Assembly: GCF_009769735.1 (NCBI RefSeq)
Contig: NZ_WSRO01000002.1
Span: forward strand, 3,546,001-3,610,000
Origin: Streptomyces sp. BA2
Lineage (GTDB): Bacteria > Actinomycetota > Actinomycetes > Streptomycetales > Streptomycetaceae
DNA: 64,000 nt
Direction of reading: 5' to 3'
Part shown: positions 45,370 to 53,868 of the stretch, piece after piece
Position numbering within the stretch: position 1 is the first letter of the stretch
Layout of the letters: each line of letters starts with the position of its first letter
Made by a program: the position numbers and the translations under genes
Notes under the pieces: model-generated
Database searches by the model: none
Told to the model about the DNA's origin: nothing
The model's input: the letters and a program-made list of their open reading frames with translations, nothing else

Positions 45370-46181
45370 CGGTATCCCTCCGTGTGGTCGGGGTGGAAAC
45401 AGATCCGCCACTCCCGTTCATCCCCAGGACCGGCCATCACGTTCAGGTAGTACATGCTGTGCCCCGGCTGGGCGATCGACGGGCCGTGCCAGCCGTCGGG
45501 GACGAGCACGGCGTCGCCCGTGCGGACCTCGGCGAGGACGTCGGTCCCGCCGGGACGCGAGGGGAAGACCCGCTGGTAGCCGAAGCCTTCTTTCCCTCCC
45601 TCGTCGGCCTCGATCTCGAAGTAGTAGATCTCTTCGAGCTCGGCCTCGACGCCGGGACGGTGCTCGTCGTGCTTGTGCGGCGGGTACGAGGACCAGTTGC
45701 CGCCGGGTGTGATCACCTCGACGGCGATGAGGCGGTCGCAGTCGAAGGCGTCGGCGGACGCGAAGTTGCGGACCTCGCGGGCGCAGGTGCCGCTGCCGCG
45801 GTGCTCGACGGAAACCTCCGGCGCGGAGCCGTAGCGGGCGGGGAGTCGACGCTCGCACTTCGCTCCTGCCAGGGCGAAGCGGCCTCCCGCGCCGGAGGCG
45901 ATCTGGATCTGGGCGTCACGAGGCACGTAGGCGAAGTCACTCACTCCGCTGAACACGCTTCGACGGCCAAGCAGTTCAATGATCTCGCCTTCCGCATGCA
46001 CCGTACAGCCGCCGGCCAGCGGGAGCACGATCCATTCACTCTCCCCGGTGGCGAAGGAGTGTGTGGCGCCGGGTTCGATGTCGACCACGCGCAGCGCGGA
46101 AAAGACCAGACCGGACCGCTTGGGGTCGAGTTCCAGGGCATAGGGGCCTTCGGCCGCGCTGCCCTTCGGTACGTACGTCAT
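45366..46181 (-). CDS. iolB: 5-deoxy-glucuronate isomerase
   Basis: The 271-residue bicupin isomerises 5-deoxy-glucuronate to 2-deoxy-5-keto-gluconate. The metal-binding cupin motif is SSYPPHKHDEHRPG with the later GDAVLVPDGWHGPSIAQPGH; the Glu-rich EAELEEIYYFEIE strand is typical of IolB. The first cupin half (SEWIVLPLAGGCTVHAEGE) lacks the metal His set. The ATG at 46181 has GGAGGGCC upstream. It lies nine bases after the aldolase-like gene and overlaps iolD. Confidence 0.94.
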   Translation of the reverse strand: MTYVPKGSAAEGPYALELDPKRSGLVFSALRVVDIEPGATHSFATGESEWIVLPLAGGCTVHAEGEIIELLGRRSVFSGVSDFAYVPRDAQIQIASGAGGRFALAGAKCERRLPARYGSAPEVSVEHRGSGTCAREVRNFASADAFDCDRLIAVEVITPGGNWSSYPPHKHDEHRPGVEAELEEIYYFEIEADEGGKEGFGYQRVFPSRPGGTDVLAEVRTGDAVLVPDGWHGPSIAQPGHSMYYLNVMAGPGDEREWRICFHPDHTEGYR

Positions 46182-46190
46182 GTGGCCCTC

Positions 46191-47072
46191 CTACAGCAGT
46201 CCGACGGCGGTGTCGACGGCGCCCGCCACGTCGCCGTCGGCCGGGTACAGCAGCGTGCGCCCGGCGACGAGGCCGTGCACGGTGGGCAGTTGCAGCGCCC
46301 CGCGCCACTTCTCGTACGCGGCGTCGCTGTCGTCACCGATGTCACCTCCGAGGAGGACCGCGGGCAGGGTCGAGGCCTCCATGACGCGCGCCATGTCGTC
46401 CGGATTCTCGGTCACGGGGACCTTCAGCCAGGTGTACGCCGATGTCCCGGCGAGCCCCGAGGCGATGGCGATGGACGTGGTGACGGCCTCGGCGCTCAGG
46501 TCGTTGCGCGGCGGCCCGCCGTCGGGGGCGCGGCGGCAGAGGAAAGGCTCGACGAAGACGGGCAGTTTCCGGGCGGCCATGGCGTCGATGGCGCGGGCGC
46601 TGGAGTGCAGCGTTTCGAGGGAGCCGGCATCGTCGTGGTCGACCCGCAGCAGGAGCTTCCCGGCGTCGAACCCGAGCCTGTCGATGTCCTCGGCCCGATA
46701 CCCCGTGAACCGGTCGTCCAGCTCGAACGAGGCCCCCGCGAGCCCGCCCCGGTTCATCGACCCCATGACGACCTTGCCGTCGAGGGCGCCGAGCAGCAGG
46801 AGGTCTTCGAGGATGTCCGCGGTGGCGAGCACGCCGTCCACGCGGGGGCGCGAGAGCGCGAGGCAGAGCCGTTCGAGGAGGTCCCCGCGGTTGGCCATGG
46901 CGAGCCTGTCCCCGCCGACGGAGAGGGCGCCACGGGCGGGATGGTCGGCAGCGATGATCATCAGCCGCCCGCTGCCGCCGAGGAGCGTACGCCGGGAGCG
47001 CCGGGCGGCCGCTTCGGCGATGGCCTCGGGGTGGTGTGCCCGGACCCGGACGAGCTCGGCGAGGTCAATCAT
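46191..47072 (-). CDS. Cgl0159-like (beta/alpha)8 aldolase of the iol operon
   Basis: The 293-residue TIM-barrel protein resembles the deoxyribose-phosphate-aldolase-like Cgl0159 family that sits in actinobacterial inositol clusters. Recognisable segments are RLMIIAADHPARGALSVGGD, VVMGSMNRGGLAGASFELDD and KLLLRVDHDDAGSLETLHSS, with a possible Schiff-base Lys in the last. It probably cleaves 2-deoxy-5-keto-gluconate-6-phosphate, the IolJ step, since no iolJ is visible here; this is inference from position. Its start overlaps iolC by eight bases. Confidence 0.85.
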   Translation of the reverse strand: MIDLAELVRVRAHHPEAIAEAAARRSRRTLLGGSGRLMIIAADHPARGALSVGGDRLAMANRGDLLERLCLALSRPRVDGVLATADILEDLLLLGALDGKVVMGSMNRGGLAGASFELDDRFTGYRAEDIDRLGFDAGKLLLRVDHDDAGSLETLHSSARAIDAMAARKLPVFVEPFLCRRAPDGGPPRNDLSAEAVTTSIAIASGLAGTSAYTWLKVPVTENPDDMARVMEASTLPAVLLGGDIGDDSDAAYEKWRGALQLPTVHGLVAGRTLLYPADGDVAGAVDTAVGLL

Positions 47073-48045
47073 GTGTCACGGCTCCCGCAGCCAGCGCCGC
47101 CTCGACCTCGTCCGGGAACGGCATCGCGGACGAGCACTCCAGGCGGGATGCGACGATCGCCCCCGCCGCGTTGGCGTACCGCATGATCCGCTCCAACTCC
47201 CAGCCCGCGAGCAGCCCGTGGCACAGCGCCCCGCCGAAGGCGTCCCCGGCCCCGAGGCCGTTGAGGACCGTCACGGGCAGCGGTGGCAGCTCGGCGGCCT
47301 CGCCCTCGCGGTTCATGGCCAGCACTCCCTTGGGTCCCTGCTTGACCACGGCGAGTTCGACTCCGGTCTCCAGCAACGCACAGGCGGCGGCGAGAGGTTC
47401 ACGCTCGCCGGTGGCGATCTCGACCTCGTCGACGTTGCCGACCGCGACGGTGGCCTGCGCGAGGGCCTCCGCATAGAAGCCCCGCGCCTCCTCGGCCCGC
47501 TCCCAGAACATCGGCCGCCAGTCGAGGTCGAAGACCGTGAGCCCCGACTTCGCCCGCCGCCGCAGCGCGGCCAGCGTCGCCGATCTGCTGGGCTCCGCGC
47601 AGAGCCCCGTACCCGTCATCCAGAACACCCGCGCGGCGGCGATCGCGTCGAGGTCGAGTTCCTTCTCGTACATCTCGAGGTCGGGCGCCTTCGGCTGCCG
47701 GTAGAAGTAGAGCGGGAAGTCGTCCGGCGGGAAGACCTCGCAGAAGGTCACCGGGGTCGGCAGGCCCGCGACCCCGCTCACCCACCGGTCGTCGACCCCG
47801 AACTCCCGCAGCTCGCGGTGCAGATAGTCGCCGAAGGGGTCATCGCCGGTGCGCGTGACGACCGCCACCCGGCGGCCGAGCCGGGACGCGGCGACGGCGA
47901 CGTTCGACGCCGAGCCGCCCAGGAACTTGCCGAAGGTGCTGACGTCGGCGAGAGCCACCCCCGCCTGCAGGGGATACAGATCCACCCCGATCCGGCCCAT
48001 CGTGATCACGTCGTACGGATCGCTGACGTCGTACGGATCGGTCAC
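47065..48045 (-). CDS. iolC: 5-dehydro-2-deoxygluconokinase
   Basis: The 326-residue PfkB-family kinase phosphorylates 2-deoxy-5-keto-gluconate with ATP. Motifs are ITMGRIGVDLYPLQ at the N-terminus, FGKFLGGSASNVAVAASRLG (PfkB signature 1) and VTVLNGLGAGDAFGGALCHG (signature 2 with catalytic Asp). The GTG at 48045 is followed by a duplicated DPYDVS encoded by an 18-bp tandem DNA repeat. It is first in the operon iolC-aldolase-iolB-iolD-mmsA and is read away from the IolE-like gene. Confidence 0.93.
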   Translation of the reverse strand: MTDPYDVSDPYDVITMGRIGVDLYPLQAGVALADVSTFGKFLGGSASNVAVAASRLGRRVAVVTRTGDDPFGDYLHRELREFGVDDRWVSGVAGLPTPVTFCEVFPPDDFPLYFYRQPKAPDLEMYEKELDLDAIAAARVFWMTGTGLCAEPSRSATLAALRRRAKSGLTVFDLDWRPMFWERAEEARGFYAEALAQATVAVGNVDEVEIATGEREPLAAACALLETGVELAVVKQGPKGVLAMNREGEAAELPPLPVTVLNGLGAGDAFGGALCHGLLAGWELERIMRYANAAGAIVASRLECSSAMPFPDEVEAALAAGAVTHD

Positions 48046-48195
48046 CCTGCACTCCTCCTCGCATCGCCCCCTTGGGCCCTTGCCCCTTGAGCCCTCCCCT
48101 AGGTCTATTCCGCCCCACGGACCCTGTCAACACATTGTCCTTACATTCGGACTACTGCTTGACACCGTTCCGCGGCGCCCTGAAAGCTGGCGGAC
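48046..48195. promoter_or_regulatory. divergent iol promoter region
   Basis: The 150 bases separate iolC from the divergent IolE-like gene. TTGACA at 48159-48164 is a possible -35 for the plus-strand gene; the matching -10 is weak. GTCC-TTACATTC-GGAC (48137-48152) is a short inverted repeat inside an AT-rich patch and is a candidate operator for an inositol regulator. The regulator itself could be the downstream AraC protein or lie outside the window. Confidence 0.5.
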
Positions 48196-49095
48196 ATGAC
48201 GACGCTGTCACGCATCCGGATCGGCTCGGCACCCGACTCGTGGGGTGTGTGGTTCCCCGAGGATCCGGGCCAGGTCCCCTGGAGCCGCTTCCTCGACGAG
48301 GTGGCGGACTCCGGATACGAGTGGATCGAGCTCGGTCCGTACGGCTATCTCCCCAGCGATCCGGCCGTGCTGACCGCCGAGACCCAGAAGCGCGGCCTGA
48401 AGGTGTCGGCCGGAACGGTCTTCACGGGCCTGCATCACGGACCCTCCGTATGGGACAAGACGTGGGCCCATGTGGCCGACAACGCCGCTCTCGCCCAGGC
48501 GATGGGCGCCGAGCACCTCGTCGTCATCCCCTCCTTCTGGCGGGACGACAAGACCGGCGAGGTCCTGGAGGACCGCACGCTCACCCCGGAGCAGTGGCGT
48601 CAGCTCACGCTCCAGACCGAGCGGTTGGCGTACGAGGTGCGCGAGCGCTACGGCCTGCGTGTGGTCGTCCATCCCCATGCCGACACGCACATCGACGACG
48701 AGGAGAACGTCACCCGCTTCCTCGACGCGACCGACGCCGACCTCGTCTCGCTCTGCCTGGACACGGGCCATTACGCCTACTGCGGCGGCGACAGCGTCAA
48801 GCTGATCGAGACGTACGGCGAGCGGATCGGCTATCTGCACCTCAAACAGGTCGACCCTGCCGTCCTGGCCGAAGTGCGCGCGCAGGAGCTGCCGTTCGGG
48901 CCCGCCGTGGCCCGGGGCGTGATGTGCGAGCCGCCGACCGGGGTGCCCGCCATCGAACCGGTCCTCGCGGCGGCCCAGAAGCTGGGCGTCGGCCTGTTCG
49001 CCATCGTCGAGCAGGACATGTACCCGTGCCCGCCGGACAAGCCGCTGCCCATCGCCCGCCGCACCCGCTCGTATCTGCGCTCCTGCGGGGCCTAG
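48196..49095 (+). CDS. IolE-like sugar-phosphate isomerase/inosose dehydratase
   Basis: This 299-residue xylose-isomerase-type TIM barrel begins RIRIGSAPDSWGVWFPEDPG. Metal-ligand strands are YEWIELGPYGYLP, VVVHPHADTHIDDEENV, SLCLDTGHYAYCGGDSV, IGYLHLKQVDPAVLA and VMCEPPTGVP. In this operon context it most likely dehydrates scyllo-inosose (IolE) or interconverts inososes (IolI/IolH); the sequence alone does not decide. ATG 48196 has no strong ribosome site (CTGGCGG). Four bases after its stop the AraC-family gene begins. Confidence 0.85.
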   Translation: MTTLSRIRIGSAPDSWGVWFPEDPGQVPWSRFLDEVADSGYEWIELGPYGYLPSDPAVLTAETQKRGLKVSAGTVFTGLHHGPSVWDKTWAHVADNAALAQAMGAEHLVVIPSFWRDDKTGEVLEDRTLTPEQWRQLTLQTERLAYEVRERYGLRVVVHPHADTHIDDEENVTRFLDATDADLVSLCLDTGHYAYCGGDSVKLIETYGERIGYLHLKQVDPAVLAEVRAQELPFGPAVARGVMCEPPTGVPAIEPVLAAAQKLGVGLFAIVEQDMYPCPPDKPLPIARRTRSYLRSCGA

Positions 49096-49099
49096 TCCG

Positions 49100-49996
49100 G
49101 TGGGCGGCTGGGAGGTCGCGCTCGCTGCCCCGCACCCCCGGCTGCGGCCCGGGGTCATCAGCTACCGCGGGTTCCGGCTCGCGCTCGGCCGGCCGCGGCG
49201 CAGGCTGGAGGTGCCGATCGGTGCGGTGACGCTGATGTTCGGCTTCGAGCAGCCGGTGCGGATATCGGGGCTCGCGGGGTCGGGCCGTTCGCGGCAGGAG
49301 CCGGTGACGCTGGTCTCGGTGCTCTCGGGGCTCGACACGACGCCGGTGCTCGGCGAGCACGACGGCCACCTCGCGGGCATCGAGGTACTGCTCGCCCCCT
49401 GGGCCGCGTTCACCCTCTTCGGCACCGCCCTGCACGAAGTGGCCGACCGGAGCCTCGACCCGGACGCGCTCGGGGTCCGGCCGGGCCCCGGCCGCTGGGG
49501 CAGCATCGCCGAACTCTCGGCGGCGCTCGGCGCGCTGCCCTCGTGGTCAGCCCGTTTCGCCCTCCTGGACGACGTCTTCGCCCGCTGGTCCGTGGCCGGG
49601 CCGCCGTCCTGCGGCCGGACGGTGCGGGCGTGGGCCGAGCTGGTGCGCACCCGGGGCGCCGCCCCCGTAGGGCACATCGCCGATGAGGTGGGCTGGAGCG
49701 TACGGCAGCTGGAGAACCGCTTCCGGGAGCAGATCGGCATCGGGCCCAAGGCCGCGGGCCGGGTCCTGCGGCTCCAGCGGGCGCGGCGGATGCTGGTGGC
49801 GGGGCGCACGCAGGCGGAGACCGCCGCGGCCTGCGGTTTCTACGACCAGGCGCATCTGAGCGGCGAGTTCAGGGCCATGACGGGCTGCACGCCCCGCCAG
49901 TTCGCGGCGGTCCGGCGCACCCTCCTGGCCCCGAGCGGCGGGCCACCGTCGGCCGACCGGCTCGCGGATGAGCCGACGAGCCTGGTCCTCGCCTGA
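49100..49996 (+). CDS. AraC-family transcriptional regulator
   Basis: The 298-residue regulator has an N-terminal sensor domain with no clear cupin motif and a C-terminal pair of helix-turn-helices: GHIADEVGWSVRQLENRFRE, QIGIGPKAAGRVLRLQRARR and AETAAACGFYDQAHLSGEFR followed by MTGCTPRQF. It starts with GTG four bases after the IolE-like gene, so it is probably co-transcribed. It may control inositol use or another pathway; nothing in the sequence identifies the ligand. Confidence 0.85.
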   Translation: MGGWEVALAAPHPRLRPGVISYRGFRLALGRPRRRLEVPIGAVTLMFGFEQPVRISGLAGSGRSRQEPVTLVSVLSGLDTTPVLGEHDGHLAGIEVLLAPWAAFTLFGTALHEVADRSLDPDALGVRPGPGRWGSIAELSAALGALPSWSARFALLDDVFARWSVAGPPSCGRTVRAWAELVRTRGAAPVGHIADEVGWSVRQLENRFREQIGIGPKAAGRVLRLQRARRMLVAGRTQAETAAACGFYDQAHLSGEFRAMTGCTPRQFAAVRRTLLAPSGGPPSADRLADEPTSLVLA

Positions 49997-50421
49997 GGAC
50001 CCCCGACGTCCGCGCGCTGCGGTTTTTTCCAATACCGGAGCACCCCACCGACGGCACGCTGTTGCCTTCGAGCCATCTGGCGCGGGGGAACCCTTCGATG
50101 CCCGCGGGCGCGGAGGGGAGCCGATGGACCGGACCTGGCGCAGCAGGCCCGGTCCATCTCGCGCGCTTCGTCTCCGTGCGCCCATGGCGCGCCGCTCCTA
50201 CGCGCCCCCCGCATGCATCACAACCGTCACAAACAACCTCCTCCTGTCACACATGTCCCGTATACGCGGGTCTTGCGTCACAGGCGGTCGACAGGCGCCC
50301 CCCTGCGCTCTCTCCGCGTCGTTCACCGGGCACAGGCTGAGTGATCGCCAGCGTCGCGCCGCAGCTCCCCCGACGGCTCCCCCTGAGCCGCCCCTGCGGC
50401 GCCCGCAGGGAGGTGCCACTG
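49997..50421. other. intergenic region with one strong hairpin
   Basis: There are 425 bases with no convincing gene. The only clear structure is an inverted repeat at 50123-50158, with arms GATGGACCGGACCTG and CAGGCCCGGTCCATC (one A-C mismatch) around GCGCAG. It could terminate the AraC transcript, although it lies about 125 bases past the stop, or belong to an unannotated RNA. Confidence 0.5.
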
Positions 50422-50619
50422 ATGACGGACCGAAGGCTCTGGTCGTACAAGGACATCGCCGCACACATCCGGGTGCAGCCCGACACCGTGCGCTCCTACC
50501 GCAAGCACGGCTTGCTGCCCGCGCCCGACCACGTGGAGTCCGGCAAGCCCTACTGGTACGCGGACACCATCCGCGCCTGGGTCGCCGCGAGGCCGCGCAA
50601 CCGCGGGCGCAGAGACTGA
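50422..50619 (+). CDS. small MerR/AlpA-type helix-turn-helix protein
   Basis: The 65-residue protein consists of one winged helix: LWSYKDIAAHIRVQPDTVRS, YRKHGLLPAPDHVESGKPYW, then YADTIRAWVAARPRNRG. GGGAGG lies upstream of the ATG at 50422. Similar single-domain proteins bind DNA as repressors or excisionase-like factors. It is immediately upstream of the CsoR box and copper genes but separated by that promoter, so a link to copper is not established. Confidence 0.78.
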   Translation: MTDRRLWSYKDIAAHIRVQPDTVRSYRKHGLLPAPDHVESGKPYWYADTIRAWVAARPRNRGRRD

Positions 50620-50644
50620 CCGCGTCGACCCCCTCATTGAGGTG

Positions 50645-50659
50645 TACCCCCTAGGGGTA
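50645..50659 (+). promoter_or_regulatory. CsoR-type copper operator over the copZ promoter
   Basis: TACCCCCTAGGGGTA is a G/C-tract palindrome of the class bound by the copper sensor CsoR. TATACA directly follows (50658-50663) as a -10 and TTGAGG (50637-50642) is a possible -35 with a short spacer. Repressor on the box would cover the promoter and release it when Cu(I) binds. The csoR gene is not in this window. Confidence 0.78.
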
Positions 50660-50767
50660 TACAGTGGTGAGTGTCAGGGGGTCTCCGGGAACACCGGGAC
50701 CACTCCTGCACATTACGACGCACAAGTAGGCACGCACACACGCCGCACCCTCACCGAGGAGAACGAC

Positions 50768-51088
50768 ATGAGCGCCCAGACCGAGCTCCCGCAGGCCGAG
50801 ACCACCGGCTCCTGCTGCTCCCCCAGCGGTTCCTGCCACTCCGACGGCGCCGCAGGGACGCCGCAGGGCGCCGTGACGACCGTGTACGAGGTGACCGGCA
50901 TGACCTGTGGTCACTGCGAGGGTGCCGTCAGCAGTGAGATCTCGGAGCTCGCCGGCGTCAGCTCCGTCAAGGCGGTGGCCTCCACGGGCCTGGTGACCGT
51001 GGTCTCCGAGGCCCCGCTCGACGAGGCCGCGGTCCGCGCCGCGGTCGACGAGGCGGGTTACGAACTCGCCGGTGTCAGCAAGGCCTGA
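50768..51088 (+). CDS. copZ: copper chaperone CopZ-like HMA protein
   Basis: The 106-residue protein has an N-terminal Cys/His-rich extension (TGSCCSPSGSCHSDG) and a heavy-metal-associated domain with the Cu(I) site GMTCGHCEGAV, ending ALPLDEAAVRAAVDEAGYEL-like helix (sequence APLDEAAVRAAVDEAGYEL). It carries Cu(I) to the CopA pump encoded 83 bases downstream. GAGGAG precedes the ATG at 50768. The extra Cys cluster is longer than in minimal CopZ and may bind additional copper. Confidence 0.9.
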   Translation: MSAQTELPQAETTGSCCSPSGSCHSDGAAGTPQGAVTTVYEVTGMTCGHCEGAVSSEISELAGVSSVKAVASTGLVTVVSEAPLDEAAVRAAVDEAGYELAGVSKA

Positions 51089-51170
51089 CGCGCCCCCTGC
51101 CGGGTACCCCGGGCCCTGTGACACCGTCACAGGGCCCGCAGCCGCTTCACCCCAGACGTACGAGAGAGCC

Positions 51171-53408
51171 ATGAACGAAGTCGAACTCGCCGTCGGCGGA
51201 ATGACCTGCGCCTCCTGCTCCGCCCGCATCGAGAAGAAGCTGAACCGCGTGGAGGGCGTGACCGCGTCGGTCAATCTCGCCACGGAGAAGGCGAAGGTCT
51301 CGTACGCGGAAGGGGTCGAGGTCGCGCAGCTGATCGCGACGGTCGAGAAGCTGGGCTACAGCGCGCGGGAGATCGTGCCGCCTCCGCCCGAGCCGGAGGC
51401 GCCGGCCACCACCGCCGACATCACCGAGCCGGACACCCTGCGCCAGCGCCTCATCGGCTCGGCGCTCCTTTCGCTGCCCGTCGTCCTGCTCGCGATGATC
51501 CCCGCGCTCCAGTTCGACAACTGGCAGTGGCTCTCGCTGACCCTGGCGGCGCCCGTCGTGGTCTGGGGCGGGTTCCCCTTCCACAAGGCGGCGTTCACGA
51601 ACCTGCGGCACGGCGCGGCGACCATGGACACCCTGGTGTCGGTGGGCACGCTCGCCGCGTTCGGCTGGTCGCTGTGGGCGCTCTTCATCGGGGACGCGGG
51701 GATGCCGGGGATGCGGCACGGCTTCGAGTTCACGGTGTCGCGTGCCGACGCCGCCTCGACGCTCTACCTCGAAGTGGCCGCGGGCGTCATCACGTTCATC
51801 CTGCTCGGCCGCTGGCTGGAGGCCCGCGCCAAGCGGAAGGCGGGCTCGGCCCTGCACGCCCTGCTCGAACTGGGCGCCAAGGAAGCGGCCGTGCTGCGGA
51901 ACGGCGCGGAGGTCCGCGTGCCGGTCGCGCGTCTCGTGGTCGGCGACCGTTTCGTCGTACGCCCCGGGGAGACCGTCGCGACCGACGGCACCGTCGTCGA
52001 CGGCGCCTCCGCGGTCGACGTCTCGATGCTGACCGGAGAGTCCGTTCCGGTGGACGTGACCGCGGGCGACGCGGTGACCGGGGCGACCACGAACGTCTCG
52101 GGGCGGCTCGTCGTCGAGGCCACGCGCGTCGGCTCCGACACCCAACTGGCCAGGATGGCGAAGCTCGTCGAGGACGCGCAGACCGGCAAGGCCCGGGTGC
52201 AGCGCCTGGCCGACCGGATCGCCGGGATCTTCGTGCCGGTGGTCCTGATGATCGCCACCGCCACGCTCGGCGGCTGGCTCGGCGCCACCGGCGACGTGAC
52301 CGCGGCCTTCACCGCGGCCGTCGCCGTCCTGATCATCGCCTGCCCGTGTGCCCTCGGCCTCGCGACCCCGACCGCCCTGATGGTCGGCACCGGGCGCGGC
52401 GCGCAGCTCGGCATCCTCATCAAGGGCCCCGAAGTCCTCGAATCCACGCGCCGCGTTGACACCGTCGTCCTGGACAAGACCGGGACGGTGACGACGGGGC
52501 GCATGACGCTTCGGGACGTGTACGCCGCCGGGGAGACCGAGGAGAAGGAGTTGCTGCGGCTCGCGGGCGCCCTGGAGCACGGCTCCGAGCATCCCGTCGC
52601 GCGGGCCGTCGCGGCGGGCGCCGCCGCGGAGTTGGGGATCGAGGTGGGCGCGCTGCCCGCCGTGGAGGGGTTCGAGAACGTCGCGGGGTCGGGCGTGCGC
52701 GGCACGGTGGAAGGGCACGTGGTGCTCGTGGGCCGTGAGCGGCTGCTCGCGGACGCGGGGGTCGAGGGGCTCACTTCGGTGGCCGCGCTGAAGGCGGAGG
52801 CCGAGGCGGCGGGACGTACGGCCGTGCTGGTCGCCTGGGACGGCGTGGCGCGCGGGGTCCTCACCGTCGCCGACGCCGTCAAGGACACCAGCGCCGACGC
52901 GGTGCGCGAGCTGCGTGCCCTGGGGCTGACGCCCGTGCTGCTCACCGGGGACAACGAGGCCGTCGCCCAGGCGGTGGCGAAGGCCGTCGGCATCGGGGCG
53001 GACGCCGTGTACGCCGAGGTCCTGCCCGAGGACAAGGTCGATGTCGTACGGCGGCTGCGGGACGAGGGCAAGGTCGTCGCGATGGTCGGGGACGGGGTCA
53101 ACGACGCGGCCGCGCTCGCCACCGCCGATCTGGGCCTCGCGATGGGCACGGGCACGGACGCGGCCATCGAGGCGAGCGATCTGACGCTGGTGCGCGGGGA
53201 CTTGCGCGGGGCGGCCGACGCGATCAGGCTCTCCCGTAAGACCCTCGCCACGATCAAGGGCAATCTCTTCTGGGCCTTCGGTTACAACGTCGCCGCGCTG
53301 CCGCTCGCCGCGGCCGGGCTCCTGAACCCGATGATCGCGGGCGCCGCGATGGCGTTCTCCTCGGTCTTCGTCGTGACCAACAGCCTTCGCCTCAGGACTT
53401 TTACATAG
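51171..53408 (+). CDS. copA: Cu(I)-exporting P1B-type ATPase
   Basis: The 745-residue pump has one N-terminal HMA domain with GGMTCASCSAR, eight predicted membrane helices, the actuator motif DVSMLTGESVPV, the intramembrane metal site IACPCALGLATPTAL, the phosphorylation site VVLDKTGTVTTG, the ATP-binding HP motif GSEHPVA and the hinge VAMVGDGVNDAAALATA. This is the full set for Cu(I) export. ATG 51171 has GAGAG upstream. It follows copZ in the CsoR-controlled operon. Confidence 0.95.
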   Translation: MNEVELAVGGMTCASCSARIEKKLNRVEGVTASVNLATEKAKVSYAEGVEVAQLIATVEKLGYSAREIVPPPPEPEAPATTADITEPDTLRQRLIGSALLSLPVVLLAMIPALQFDNWQWLSLTLAAPVVVWGGFPFHKAAFTNLRHGAATMDTLVSVGTLAAFGWSLWALFIGDAGMPGMRHGFEFTVSRADAASTLYLEVAAGVITFILLGRWLEARAKRKAGSALHALLELGAKEAAVLRNGAEVRVPVARLVVGDRFVVRPGETVATDGTVVDGASAVDVSMLTGESVPVDVTAGDAVTGATTNVSGRLVVEATRVGSDTQLARMAKLVEDAQTGKARVQRLADRIAGIFVPVVLMIATATLGGWLGATGDVTAAFTAAVAVLIIACPCALGLATPTALMVGTGRGAQLGILIKGPEVLESTRRVDTVVLDKTGTVTTGRMTLRDVYAAGETEEKELLRLAGALEHGSEHPVARAVAAGAAAELGIEVGALPAVEGFENVAGSGVRGTVEGHVVLVGRERLLADAGVEGLTSVAALKAEAEAAGRTAVLVAWDGVARGVLTVADAVKDTSADAVRELRALGLTPVLLTGDNEAVAQAVAKAVGIGADAVYAEVLPEDKVDVVRRLRDEGKVVAMVGDGVNDAAALATADLGLAMGTGTDAAIEASDLTLVRGDLRGAADAIRLSRKTLATIKGNLFWAFGYNVAALPLAAAGLLNPMIAGAAMAFSSVFVVTNSLRLRTFT

Positions 53409-53562
53409 TCCCTTCACATACCGGTCGCAGCATCCTCACGCCTGAGTCCGGATCGGCATATCGGTGCCCTTGCGCATGTACAGGACATATGATGGAGACG
53501 CAGATCACAGCGACCCCAACGTAACCATTCGAGGGGTTCGCGAGTCTAAGAGGGCGATGCCA

Positions 53563-53623
53563 GGGACGTCTTGGGGGACGTCTCTAGACATCGGGGACAT
53601 CTTGGGGGATGTTCCTAGGAATG
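53563..53623. repeat. two 31-bp imperfect direct repeats with CTAG palindromes
   Basis: The 460-base gap 53409-53868 between copA and gltA holds no gene I accept. Unit 1 starts GGGACGTCTTGGGGGACGTC (53563) and unit 2 GGGACATCTTGGGGGATGTT (53594), offset 31 bases. Each unit is itself made of two GGGACRTC-like words 12 bases apart and ends in a CTAG-centred palindrome: GTCTCTAGAC and TTCCTAGGAA. The arrangement suggests a pair of operator sites, probably controlling a short transcript in this convergent region. Confidence 0.55.
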
Positions 53624-53782
53624 CGTTGGCCGGGACACGTGCACCGGGGAGCTTGAGCGGCCCTCCTGTACGTACGGGTCCCGGCAGATCGCAGTACGAG
53701 CGGTACGAGCAGTACAACTGGCGCGCTGCCACCACAGACGCCCGGCCGGATCCCGTGGGGGGAATCCGCACCGGGAAACAGG

Positions 53783-53832
53783 AAAGCGCCCCGACCGTCG
53801 ACCCGTGGGGGGATCGGCGGCGGGGCGCTTTT
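53783..53832. terminator. bidirectional terminator of gltA
   Basis: Perfect arms AAAGCGCCCCG (53783-53793) and CGGGGCGCTTT (53821-53831) flank a 27-base loop. T runs follow on both strands (TTTT on plus, TTTCC on minus). It ends the gltA transcript, whose stop is at 53869, and blocks read-through from copA. Confidence 0.8.
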
Positions 53833-53868
53833 CGCTTGGCGCCCTCTGCGGCGCCTACGGCGTGCGGG

